Source: Neorhizobium petrolearium
Lineage (GTDB): Bacteria; Pseudomonadota; Alphaproteobacteria; Rhizobiales; Rhizobiaceae
Assembly (NCBI RefSeq): GCF_017873175.1
Contig: NZ_JAGGJW010000022.1
Location: 1-64,000 of the forward strand
Length of the DNA stretch: 64,000 nt
Direction of reading: 5' to 3'
Of the stretch, positions 25,584 through 32,504 are shown one piece after another; within the stretch, counting starts at the first letter, position 1; each line of letters opens with the position of its first letter. The notes beneath the pieces are model-generated. The model worked only from the letters and a program-made list of their open reading frames with translations, ran no database searches and was not told the DNA's origin. A program made the translations under genes and the position numbers.

Positions 25584-25904
25584 ATGGTTAACGGACGTAG
25601 CGCGCGTGAATATGGTGGCCCGATGGGACAGGAGACGCAAACATTTCTGGACGAACCACCGTTCAGCGAAACGATCACATCTTATGATCGCAAACATATG
25701 AAACTCTACATGCGGCTGGTCGACGCCAACCGTGACGGCGCCGACTGGCGCGAAGCGGTGCATATCCTGTTCGGCCTCGATCCCGATCGCGATCCCAAGC
25801 GCTGCCGCTCTATTCACGATGCGCATCTGGCGCGCGGGCGGTGGATGTTGGAGCACGGCTATCGCGAACTGGTTCGTGAAGACCAGCGCCGGTCACCATC
25901 GTGA
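25584..25904 (+). CDS. DUF2285 protein, possible antiactivator (QseM-like)
   Basis: A protein of about 106 residues whose core (YDRKHMKLYMRLVDANRDGA, DWREAVHILFGLDPDRDP, HLARGRWMLEHGYREL) is a stand-alone DUF2285 unit. In ICEMlSymR7A a small DUF2285 protein, QseM, binds and blocks the DUF2285-containing activator FseA. The same pairing is seen here, the activator lying 107 bases downstream. The start is uncertain: ATG 25584 is used, while ATG 25623 gives 93 residues, and neither has a strong ribosome site. The stop lies in a GTGATGC/GCATCAC hairpin (25901-25921). Confidence 0.75.
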   Translation: MVNGRSAREYGGPMGQETQTFLDEPPFSETITSYDRKHMKLYMRLVDANRDGADWREAVHILFGLDPDRDPKRCRSIHDAHLARGRWMLEHGYRELVREDQRRSPS

Positions 25905-26011
25905 TGCGCGGGACGCATCACCCGTTGAGGTGCGACTGACTTCCGCAGATCAACCGAAACGGGAATCGTGAATCCCCCAAATACTTAGACAGAAACTTGG
26001 GAGGATCAGCG

Positions 26012-26263
26012 ATGACACCCGACGCATCGATCTGGCGTTCCTCGGAATATGACCATCTGGACGCGCTGACAGCGTCCGATCTGGCCTGGGAATGGCTCCG
26101 CCGTAACGACGCTTATGACGCGGATTTTCAGGGGCCGGCCTCGGCTCCCGGAACTCCCGAACCACTGACCGAGCGCATTCGACAGCGGTGGGGGTTGCGA
26201 TTTCCCGGTCGACCCCCTGACACCTCCGCCGGAAGCGCCGGTCTTCTGGCTTCCGCAGGATGA
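26012..26263 (+). CDS. FseA-like activator, N-terminal half (zero frame)
   Basis: An 83-codon frame starting at ATG 26012 behind GGGAGGATC. It opens MTPDASIWRSSEYDHLDALT and continues ASDLAWEWLRRNDAYDADF, the N-terminal domain of the activator family represented by Msi172 of Mesorhizobium. After QRWGLRFP the zero frame turns into low-quality sequence (GRPPDTSAGSAGLLASAG) and stops at 26263. The +1 frame then continues with sensible protein. It should therefore be read with the next entry as one 256-residue product made by +1 frameshifting near 26201-26207. Confidence 0.8.
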   Translation: MTPDASIWRSSEYDHLDALTASDLAWEWLRRNDAYDADFQGPASAPGTPEPLTERIRQRWGLRFPGRPPDTSAGSAGLLASAG

Positions 26264-26783
26264 CACAAGCGTTGTCGTGCTCACCGAGGCACCAGTTGAC
26301 CTCGGCTCCAGCATCACGAGCGATGGTCCCGAACTGTGGCGGCGAGACCTGCCGATGGGTGATGAAGACCCTGCATTTCGCTTTGCCCTTGCGAACGGTC
26401 AGTGCATCCAGATCATCGACCAAGCCATTGACGGAAAAGCAGATGCCGTTGCGGTCATTCCTCTCGGCATAGACGGCTTCGATCGAATCGAGGCCGTCTA
26501 TCGATTTCTCTCGGCGTTGCATGGCCGCGCTATTCCTCCCGACACGCGCCTGACACGTCAGCAGCGCGCCCGCCAGCGCCGGATGCTGCGCGCCTTCGAC
26601 GGCTATCGCGCCGGCGCGACACAGCAGGAAATCGCCGAGGTCATTTTTCACATCGATCATCTCGATCGCGACGACTGGCAGGCGTCTTCCATACGCCACG
26701 CCATCAAGGCGCTCCTGCGCGATGCCCGCGCCACGATCGCGGGCGGCTATCGAAAGCTCCTTCGTCATCGCCGCCAATCCTAG
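26205..26783 (+). CDS. FseA-like activator, C-terminal half (+1 frame, DUF2285)
   Basis: The frame is open from before the predicted slip (TTTCCCG, 26201-26207) to the stop at 26783. It reads VDPLTPPPEAPVFWLP, then VVVLTEAP, and ends in a DUF2285 domain (RQQRARQRRMLRAFDGYRAG, ATQQEIAEVIF, GGYRKLLRH), the Msi171-like part. GTG 26277 is the first conventional start in this frame but lies inside conserved sequence, with no good ribosome site. That supports expression by frameshift fusion. The fused protein should activate excision and transfer genes. Confidence 0.8.
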   Translation, partial: PVDPLTPPPEAPVFWLPQDDTSVVVLTEAPVDLGSSITSDGPELWRRDLPMGDEDPAFRFALANGQCIQIIDQAIDGKADAVAVIPLGIDGFDRIEAVYRFLSALHGRAIPPDTRLTRQQRARQRRMLRAFDGYRAGATQQEIAEVIFHIDHLDRDDWQASSIRHAIKALLRDARATIAGGYRKLLRHRRQS

Positions 26784-26923
26784 CGCGGTCGCGCCCCTCC
26801 GTGGTGGGCGAATTCGATACCCCCCAACTTCGCCCTGCAACTCGCCGGCTTTCCTCCGCCACCGTGGTCCTTGCCCGCCGCTGATCCGCGACGGCCGTCC
26901 CCAACACCACGGAGGTCCGATCC

Positions 26924-27223
26924 ATGCCACATGAACCCGTCGTTCTCCCGCCGCGCTTCCTTCGCACCAAGGAAGCGGCGGAGTTTCTCAGCCTCTCCGC
27001 CCGCACACTCGAAAAACACCGGACCTACGGAACCGGCCCGGCCTACCGAAAGCTTGGCGGCCGCGTCGTCTATGCCATCGACGATCTCGAAACCTGGGCT
27101 GCTCGCGGCGCGGTGACGTCGACGTCCGATCCGCGCGGCTCCGTGCTGCCGGCGAAGCGCCACACGCCAGCCCAGCCGGTCCACGCCGGCCGCTACGCCC
27201 GCTACGCCCGCTACGCCCGCTGA
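26924..27223 (+). CDS. AlpA/excisionase-type helix-turn-helix protein
   Basis: A 99-residue protein with a MerR-like winged helix-turn-helix of the excisionase type (RFLRTKEAAEFLSLSARTLE, then YRKLGGRVVYAIDDLETWA). CGGAGG precedes ATG 26924. In related ICEs a protein of this kind, activated by FseA, directs the recombinase toward excision; here it follows the FseA-like gene. An alternative is control of repA just downstream. The C terminus ends in three copies of RYA encoded by a 9-base tandem repeat (27191-27217). Confidence 0.83.
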   Translation: MPHEPVVLPPRFLRTKEAAEFLSLSARTLEKHRTYGTGPAYRKLGGRVVYAIDDLETWAARGAVTSTSDPRGSVLPAKRHTPAQPVHAGRYARYARYAR

Positions 27224-27241
27224 CCGCGGCCGGCTTCCTTC

Positions 27242-28423
27242 ATGGCGGTGCGGCGTCGATCCCTTTCGGAGCGCGGGCAACTCGATCTGTTCCGAGCGCT
27301 TCCCGGCGACTTCGCGCCACGAGACGCGCAGGATCTCATGGCCTATCCCTTCTTCTCCTTATCCAAGACCCATCGCGTCGCCCCGATCGATTTCGTCGCC
27401 GGCAACGTGACGATCCGGGTCGAGGCGGTTCCCGATCATGGCATGGCCACGATATGGGATGCCGACATCCTGATCTGGGCGGCAAGCCAGATCGTCGAAG
27501 CCCGCGACAACGGGCTTCGCACCTCGCGGCTGATGGCCGCCACGCCCTATGAAATTCTCACCTATGTCGGCCGGGGCACCAGCTCGCGCGACTATCAGCG
27601 CCTGAAAGCTGCGCTCGACCGCCTGCAATCGACCACCGTTTCCACCTCGATCCGACAACCTTCTGAAGGCCGCCGTCATCGCTTCTCGTGGATAAACGAA
27701 TGGCAGGAGCGCACCGACCGCAACGGCCGCCCGGAGGGCATCGAGTTGATCGTGCCGGACTGGTTCTACCAGGCCGTCCTCGACGATGCGCTCGTGCTCA
27801 CCATCGACCGGACCTATTTCAACCTGACGGGCGGCCTCGACCGCTGGCTTTACCGCCTGGTGCGCAAGCATGGCGGCCGCCAGCGCGATGGCTGGCGCTT
27901 CGACTTCCGTCACCTTCACCAGAAATCCGGCAGCCTGTCGCCATTCAAACGCTTCGCCTTCGAACTGCGCGACATCATTCGGCGCCAGCCGCTGCCAGGC
28001 TACAGGCTCTTTCTCGAAGCCGAGATCGGCGGGCGTTTGCTGCTCGCGTTCGAGCCGATGCCCGCCTGTGGACAAGCTGTGGACGGCCTCGTGCTATCGG
28101 GAACCCGGACTATCGTGCTATCGGGAACCCGAGGCTCGTGCTATCAGGAACCCAAACACGGTGTAAGACACGGAAACTCCACACGAAATCGCGCCCTTAA
28201 CTTAGAGTCTAACATAGACTCTAACCTTGAAGAGCGCGCGCGCGATGTGGAAAACCTCGTCCGCGACGCCGCCAGAAGCCTCAGCGTAACGGCGAAGAAG
28301 AGCGCGCCGGTCCAACCAGCCAAGCCCCTTCGCACAGAAACGCACGATCGCGCGGGCTCCTCCGTTTCCACCGACTCGGCGATGCCTGGGCTTCCTCTCG
28401 ATCCACCGGGAGGACGCCGATGA
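27242..28423 (+). CDS. repA: Replication initiator protein A (RPA family)
   Basis: A 393-residue initiator of the RPA family. It has LMAYPFFSLSKTHRVAPIDF, IWDADILIWAASQIVEARD, YEILTYVGRGTSSRDYQRLK and GGLDRWLYRLVRKHGGRQ, with paired winged helices across 30-280. The C-terminal 110 residues are low complexity, because the DNA there doubles as a probable origin (DnaA-like boxes, three iterons, a 10-bp palindrome). ATGA overlap with parA. Such genes let an excised ICE replicate as a circle. Confidence 0.92.
   Translation: MAVRRRSLSERGQLDLFRALPGDFAPRDAQDLMAYPFFSLSKTHRVAPIDFVAGNVTIRVEAVPDHGMATIWDADILIWAASQIVEARDNGLRTSRLMAATPYEILTYVGRGTSSRDYQRLKAALDRLQSTTVSTSIRQPSEGRRHRFSWINEWQERTDRNGRPEGIELIVPDWFYQAVLDDALVLTIDRTYFNLTGGLDRWLYRLVRKHGGRQRDGWRFDFRHLHQKSGSLSPFKRFAFELRDIIRRQPLPGYRLFLEAEIGGRLLLAFEPMPACGQAVDGLVLSGTRTIVLSGTRGSCYQEPKHGVRHGNSTRNRALNLESNIDSNLEERARDVENLVRDAARSLSVTAKKSAPVQPAKPLRTETHDRAGSSVSTDSAMPGLPLDPPGGRR
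28067..28224 (+). other. Probable replication origin inside repA (iterons)
   Basis: Within the 3' part of repA lie TGTGGACAA (28067-28075) and TGTGGAC (28078-28084), close to the DnaA box. Three direct repeats of TCGTGCTATCGGGAACCC begin at 28089, 28113 and 28136 (the third with one change). TTAGAGTCTA and TAGACTCTAA form a perfect inverted repeat (28202-28224) in AT-rich DNA. The 23-24 base spacing, about two helical turns, is typical of iterons bound by an initiator. Confidence 0.7.
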
Positions 28424-29073
28424 TCGTCGCGGTTCTCAACCAGAAAGGCGGCGTCGGAAAGACGACGCTCGCGCTGCATCTCGCCGGCGAGCTGGCGATG
28501 CGCGGCAAACGCGTCACCCTGATCGACGCCGACCCGCAGGGCTCGGCGCTCGACTGGTCGCAGCGACGTTCGCGTGAGGGCCTGCCGCGCGCCTTCGGCG
28601 TCGTCGGCTTGGCACGGGATACGCTGCATCGCGAGGCACCCGAACTCGCGCGCGACGTCGATCATGTTGTCATCGATGGCCCGCCGCGTGTCGCCGGCCT
28701 CATGCGCTCCGCGCTGCTCGCCGCCGACCTCGTGCTGATCCCTGTGCAGCCGTCGCCGCTCGACGGCTGGGCCTCCGCCGAGATGCTTGCGCTCCTGACG
28801 GAGGCGCGCATCTACCGGCCCCAGCTCGCCGCCCGTTTCGTGCTGAACCGCTGCGGTGCCCGCACCGTCATTGCTCGCGAGACGGCCGAGACCCTGGCCG
28901 ACCACGATCCGCCGCTGCTCGCCACAACGATTGGCCAGCGCGTCGTCTTTGCCGACGCCGCGCAGACCGGGCGGCTCGCCTCGGACATCGACCGCCGTTC
29001 GCCCGCCGCGCGCGAGATCGCGGCGCTGGCCACCGAGATCGAGCGCCTCCGTGCGGGGAGGACTGCGACATGA
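28420..29073 (+). CDS. parA: ParA-type partition ATPase
   Basis: A 217-residue ParA/MinD ATPase with the deviant Walker A NQKGGVGKTTLALHLAG at the N terminus. Switch regions follow (LIDADPQGSALDW, VVIDGPPR), then LIPVQPSPLDGWAS. There is no N-terminal DNA-binding domain, so it is the short type. ATG 28420 overlaps the repA stop. Likely partner: the RHH protein encoded at 29810. Confidence 0.94.
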   Translation: MIVAVLNQKGGVGKTTLALHLAGELAMRGKRVTLIDADPQGSALDWSQRRSREGLPRAFGVVGLARDTLHREAPELARDVDHVVIDGPPRVAGLMRSALLAADLVLIPVQPSPLDGWASAEMLALLTEARIYRPQLAARFVLNRCGARTVIARETAETLADHDPPLLATTIGQRVVFADAAQTGRLASDIDRRSPAAREIAALATEIERLRAGRTAT

Positions 29074-29813
29074 TGGTCCTCACCGGCGACTGCCGCGAGT
29101 TGATGCCGCATCGCGGCCCATTCGACATGATCCTCGCCGATCCGCCTTACGGCGGCACATCGCTCGCCTGGGACCGCCGCGTCGAGGGCTGGCTTCCGCT
29201 CGCGCGGGCCGCCCTCAAGCCGACCGGCTCGCTGTGGGTCTTCGGCTCTTTGCGCAGCTTCATGGTAACGGCAATCCGGTTCGCAGATGCGGGCTTCCGG
29301 ATCGCCCAGGAGATCGTCTGGGAGAAGCAGAACGGCACAGGCTTCCATGCCGACCGCTTCAAGCGCGTGCATGAACTCGCCGTTCAATTTTACCCGGCCG
29401 AGACGCCGTGGCGCGACATCTACAATGACGTCCAAACCACGCCCGATGCGACGGTCCGCACCGTGCGGCGCAAGCAGCGTCCTCCCCATACCGGCCAGAT
29501 CGACGCCGGCCACTACGTCAGCCACGACGGCGGGCCGCGCCTCATGCGCTCGGTCATCTACGTGCGCAACTGCCACGGCCGCGCGATCCACCCGACCGAA
29601 AAGCCGTCGTCGCTCCTCGAAATCCTGATCCGCACAAGCTGCCCGGCGGGCGGTCTGGTCGGTGACTGGTTTGCCGGATCGGGCGCGGCCGGGGAAGCCT
29701 GCCGGCTCTCCGGCCGTCGCTACCTCGGCTGCGAGATCGACGCGGACATGGCCGAGCGCGCCCGCGCGCGTATCGCCACTGTGCTGCCGTTCCATGACGG
29801 AGGTCCGTCATGA
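29070..29813 (+). CDS. DNA adenine/cytosine-N4 methyltransferase (orphan)
   Basis: A 247-residue beta-class DNA methyltransferase: catalytic DPPY at 24-27 precedes the S-adenosylmethionine motif FAGSGAAGEA at 201-210, with IHPTEKP just before it as in CcrM-like enzymes. No restriction gene is nearby, so it is an orphan enzyme embedded by ATGA overlaps between parA and the RHH gene. It probably modifies ICE DNA for protection or for regulation of replication. Confidence 0.92.
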   Translation: MMVLTGDCRELMPHRGPFDMILADPPYGGTSLAWDRRVEGWLPLARAALKPTGSLWVFGSLRSFMVTAIRFADAGFRIAQEIVWEKQNGTGFHADRFKRVHELAVQFYPAETPWRDIYNDVQTTPDATVRTVRRKQRPPHTGQIDAGHYVSHDGGPRLMRSVIYVRNCHGRAIHPTEKPSSLLEILIRTSCPAGGLVGDWFAGSGAAGEACRLSGRRYLGCEIDADMAERARARIATVLPFHDGGPS

Positions 29814-30064
29814 CGGCGCGCACCGAAAGGCGCGGCTTCGCGCAGCGCCCCGCCGATCCCGATGGATGGATCAAGGCCGCCGACACGCCTCCGCCACGCA
29901 ATGGCGCAGCCGTGACCTTCACGGCCCGCCTCACCATCGACATCACGCCTGAGCTGCGCGGCCGGATCAAGATCGCCGCCTACGGTCGCGGCGTCACCGT
30001 CGCCGACATGCTGCGCGAGCTGTTCGAGCGCGAATTCCCCGACACCCAAGGAGACACACCATGA
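29810..30064 (+). CDS. Ribbon-helix-helix protein (ParG-like)
   Basis: An 84-residue protein with a flexible basic N terminus and a C-terminal RHH fold (VTFTARLTIDITPELRGRIK, VTVADMLRELFEREF). This resembles ParG/Omega centromere-binding partners of short ParA proteins. ATGA-coupled on both sides. The ParG role is inferred from fold and neighbourhood. Confidence 0.78.
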   Translation: MTARTERRGFAQRPADPDGWIKAADTPPPRNGAAVTFTARLTIDITPELRGRIKIAAYGRGVTVADMLRELFEREFPDTQGDTP

Positions 30065-30579
30065 CCGGCAATGCGGCGCTCCGCATCGGCGGCCGTCCGT
30101 TGCCGGACGGTCCCGCCGCCTTCACCACGCTCGTTGAACTCACATGGATCGAGAAGCGCATCGAGAACTGGATCAGGTTCGGGCGCGAAAGCTACGAGCA
30201 GAAACTCGACCGCCGTCACAGGGTCGTCGGCTTCGCGCCCGGCACGATCTTTTGCCTCGTCCGTTGGGCGGCAAACGATTACGGAACGATCATCTCGCGC
30301 CTCGATATCGTGCGCGCCGTCGACCGTGGTGAGCTGTTCCAGACACTACCCTTCGTGCGCCCCGGCGGCGAAATCCTGCTGAAGGTCGAGAGCTGGCCGA
30401 AGGTCGAGGAGGTGCTTCGTCACGTCGACGGCATCGAGGCCCTCGGCATCGATGCCGCGGACGCCGATCCCGATCACTGGCGGCACGTCGCGCATTGGAT
30501 GAATGCCGGCGAGACGCCGCGCCCATACACAGCCGAGCGCCATCAGGCGTGGCTCCGGCGGCGGGAGATCCGGCGATGA
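30061..30579 (+). CDS. DUF2840 protein
   Basis: A 172-residue DUF2840 protein (LTWIEKRIENWIRFGRESYE, APGTIFCLVRWAANDYGTII, PGGEILLKVESWPKVEEVLR). It occupies its standard place between the ParA block and TraF in rhizobial ICEs. Function unknown; overlaps traF by ATGA. Confidence 0.9.
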   Translation: MTGNAALRIGGRPLPDGPAAFTTLVELTWIEKRIENWIRFGRESYEQKLDRRHRVVGFAPGTIFCLVRWAANDYGTIISRLDIVRAVDRGELFQTLPFVRPGGEILLKVESWPKVEEVLRHVDGIEALGIDAADADPDHWRHVAHWMNAGETPRPYTAERHQAWLRRREIRR

Positions 30580-31115
30580 TGCGGCTCGGCTACCTCGCGG
30601 CGACATCCGTCGCCGTGCTCGGCATCGCCGCAGCCAGCGCCATGCCGATGAAACTCATCTGGAACGCGACGGCGAGCGCGCCGGTCGGCTTCTACACGGT
30701 ATCGCCGGCCGGGCGGATCGAAGTGCCGGCTCTCGTTGCCGTCATGCCGCCGGAGCCGTTCGCCTCCTTCATGGTCGGACGCGGCTATGTCGGCCGCGAC
30801 GTCCCGATCCTCAAGCACATCGTCGGCCTGCCGGGGCAGCGCGTGTGCCGCGATGGCCGCGCCATCACGGTCGACGACGTTCCGCTCGGCGAGGCCCGCG
30901 ACCGCGACAGCCGTGGCCGCGACCTGCCGGCCTGGCGGGGCTGCCGCGTGATCGGCGGCGGCGAACTTTTCCTCATGAACCTCGAAGCCGCCGACAGCCT
31001 CGACGGCCGGTACTTCGGCCCGTTTCCCGCCTCCGCGGTGATCGGCCGGGCCACCCCGCTTTTCACCGACGAGGACGGCGACGGCCGCTTCGTCTGGCGC
31101 GCGCCGACGCGGTGA
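30576..31115 (+). CDS. traF: TraF, S26-type conjugal peptidase
   Basis: A 179-residue S26 serine peptidase with one N-terminal membrane helix. S34 in ATASAPVGFY is the nucleophile, K80 in PILKHIVGLPGQ the general base, and the GDGRFVW end closes the fold. By analogy with RP4 TraF it processes and cyclises the TrbC pilin in the inner membrane; a TrbC is encoded at 42494. Confidence 0.92.
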   Translation: MMRLGYLAATSVAVLGIAAASAMPMKLIWNATASAPVGFYTVSPAGRIEVPALVAVMPPEPFASFMVGRGYVGRDVPILKHIVGLPGQRVCRDGRAITVDDVPLGEARDRDSRGRDLPAWRGCRVIGGGELFLMNLEAADSLDGRYFGPFPASAVIGRATPLFTDEDGDGRFVWRAPTR

Positions 31116-31160
31116 GCGCGCATCCTTCGCAATCCCACCGCAGCACAGGAGACCATCACC

Positions 31161-31496
31161 ATGGCCCAGATTGGACATTTCACCCGCACAGAATCCGGAT
31201 TCGAGGGACGGTTCAGGACGCTTGGCATCGACGAGGAAATGACCCTCGTTCCCGCCGAGCCGTCGGAAGCCGAGAACGCCCCGAAATACCGCGTCCTGCT
31301 CGGTGACGAAGACGGCCTCGATATCGGCGCGGGCTGGATACATGTCGGCGAACGGGCCGGCGAGTTCGTCTCGATCACGATCTACAGCCCGCTACTCGGC
31401 GGCACGTTTCGCGCAAATCTCTTCCGCGCCGGTGACGACGGTTCTGCCTGGGTGCTCACCACCGTCCAGCCCTCCAAGAAGCGGCAGGAGGACTGA
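31161..31496 (+). CDS. DUF736 protein
   Basis: A 111-residue DUF736 protein (MAQIGHFTRTESGFEGRFRT, FVSITIYSPLLGGTFRANLF). CAGGAGA lies upstream of the ATG. Found at this position in most rhizobial trb/tra ICEs; function unknown. Confidence 0.92.
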   Translation: MAQIGHFTRTESGFEGRFRTLGIDEEMTLVPAEPSEAENAPKYRVLLGDEDGLDIGAGWIHVGERAGEFVSITIYSPLLGGTFRANLFRAGDDGSAWVLTTVQPSKKRQED

Positions 31497-32261
31497 ATGG
31501 CGGCGCCCCGAGACCGCGCCTGCGCCGGACGTTTTTCCACCGTCCGGCGCTCAGCGCTCCTTCTCCTTTCCGGCCTGCTCTTCACCCTGGCCGCAACGCC
31601 GACGGTTTTGGCGCAAAGCGTGTCGCCTACGAGCACCGTCGCCGCCCATCCGCATGCGGCGCATATCGCCGAGGCATCGCGCCGCTTCGGCATTCCGCCA
31701 GCATGGATCGTCGCCGTCATGCGCGCCGAGAGCGCGGGCGACGTGCGGGCCGTCTCCTCGGCCGGTGCGATGGGGCTGATGCAGGTCATGCCGGACACCT
31801 GGGCCGAGCTTCGCATCCGCCACGGCCTCGGCCGCAATCCCTACGATCCGCGCGATAACATCCTCGCGGGTACTGCGTACCTGCGCGAAATGTGGGATCG
31901 CTATGGCGACATCACCGCCATGCTCGCGGCCTACAATGCCGGACCCGCACGCTACGACGAGCATCGTGCGAAGGGTCGCCCGCTGCCCGCCGAGACGCGC
32001 GCTTACGTCGCTTCGCTCGCGCCCGCGCTGCGCGGCGAGCGCCCTTCGAAGAGCGGTTCGGCGATCACTCGGCCGCTTGACTGGCGCGAGGCGGCGATCT
32101 TCGTCGCGCGCGATGGCGGCACTTCCAGCGCCGATCCCGCGGCCGCGGACCGCTCGCCGGACGACGTCCATTCACCCGTCACGGCGACACCGCAGATGCT
32201 TGTCGCCGCACAGCCAGAAGGGCTGTTCGTCGCCCGGAATGCCGCTGGGGACCGGCCATGA
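31497..32261 (+). CDS. Secreted lytic transglycosylase
   Basis: A 254-residue SLT-type transglycosylase with an N-terminal signal (ALLLLSGLLFTLAATPTVLA). The catalytic Glu is E78 in VMRAESAGD, followed by SSAGAMGLMQVMPDTW and YNAGPARYDEH. It should open peptidoglycan for the conjugation channel in the periplasm. The ATG abuts the DUF736 stop. Confidence 0.93.
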   Translation: MAAPRDRACAGRFSTVRRSALLLLSGLLFTLAATPTVLAQSVSPTSTVAAHPHAAHIAEASRRFGIPPAWIVAVMRAESAGDVRAVSSAGAMGLMQVMPDTWAELRIRHGLGRNPYDPRDNILAGTAYLREMWDRYGDITAMLAAYNAGPARYDEHRAKGRPLPAETRAYVASLAPALRGERPSKSGSAITRPLDWREAAIFVARDGGTSSADPAAADRSPDDVHSPVTATPQMLVAAQPEGLFVARNAAGDRP

Positions 32262-32362
32262 GCGGCCCTGCGGTACTTCGCATCCCATCGTGCGCTGGCG
32301 TGTCATGGAGAGCGCCGGGGGTGGCGGCAGGCGCAGCAACCGGACGATGGCAGGATAAAAAG

Positions 32363-32494
32363 GCGCACGGTGCGCTTCGGTCGGTCGGTTGTTTTTGTTC
32401 ATGTTTTCGGCGCGTTCCGCACCGTGCAGCGCTGGCGCGCACCGTGCGCTCCGCGTCCATCCTCCTGATTTGCCTTCGAGTTTTGCACGGTGCG
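32363..32494. other. oriT candidate: four GCACGGTGC repeats before the relaxase
   Basis: GCGCACGGTGCGC (32363-32375) and its exact reverse complement (32437-32449) lie 61 bases apart. Two further copies of the core are at 32419-32427 and 32485-32493 in opposite orientation. They fill the space between the transglycosylase and the relaxase start (32505), the usual place of oriT for VirD2-type relaxases. They could also be an operator; no exact nick consensus was found. Confidence 0.5.
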
Positions 32495-32504
32495 GGGTCA
32501 CGTC

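Noticed and set aside
27191..28153. Short direct repeats as a CRISPR array
   Set aside because: The 9-base and 18-base repeats are a coding tandem repeat and iterons; lengths, spacers and absence of cas genes exclude CRISPR.
32457..32468. CCATCCTCCTGA as a relaxase nick site
   Set aside because: VirD2/TraI relaxases favour YATCCTG followed by Y; this stretch carries an extra CTC and does not match.
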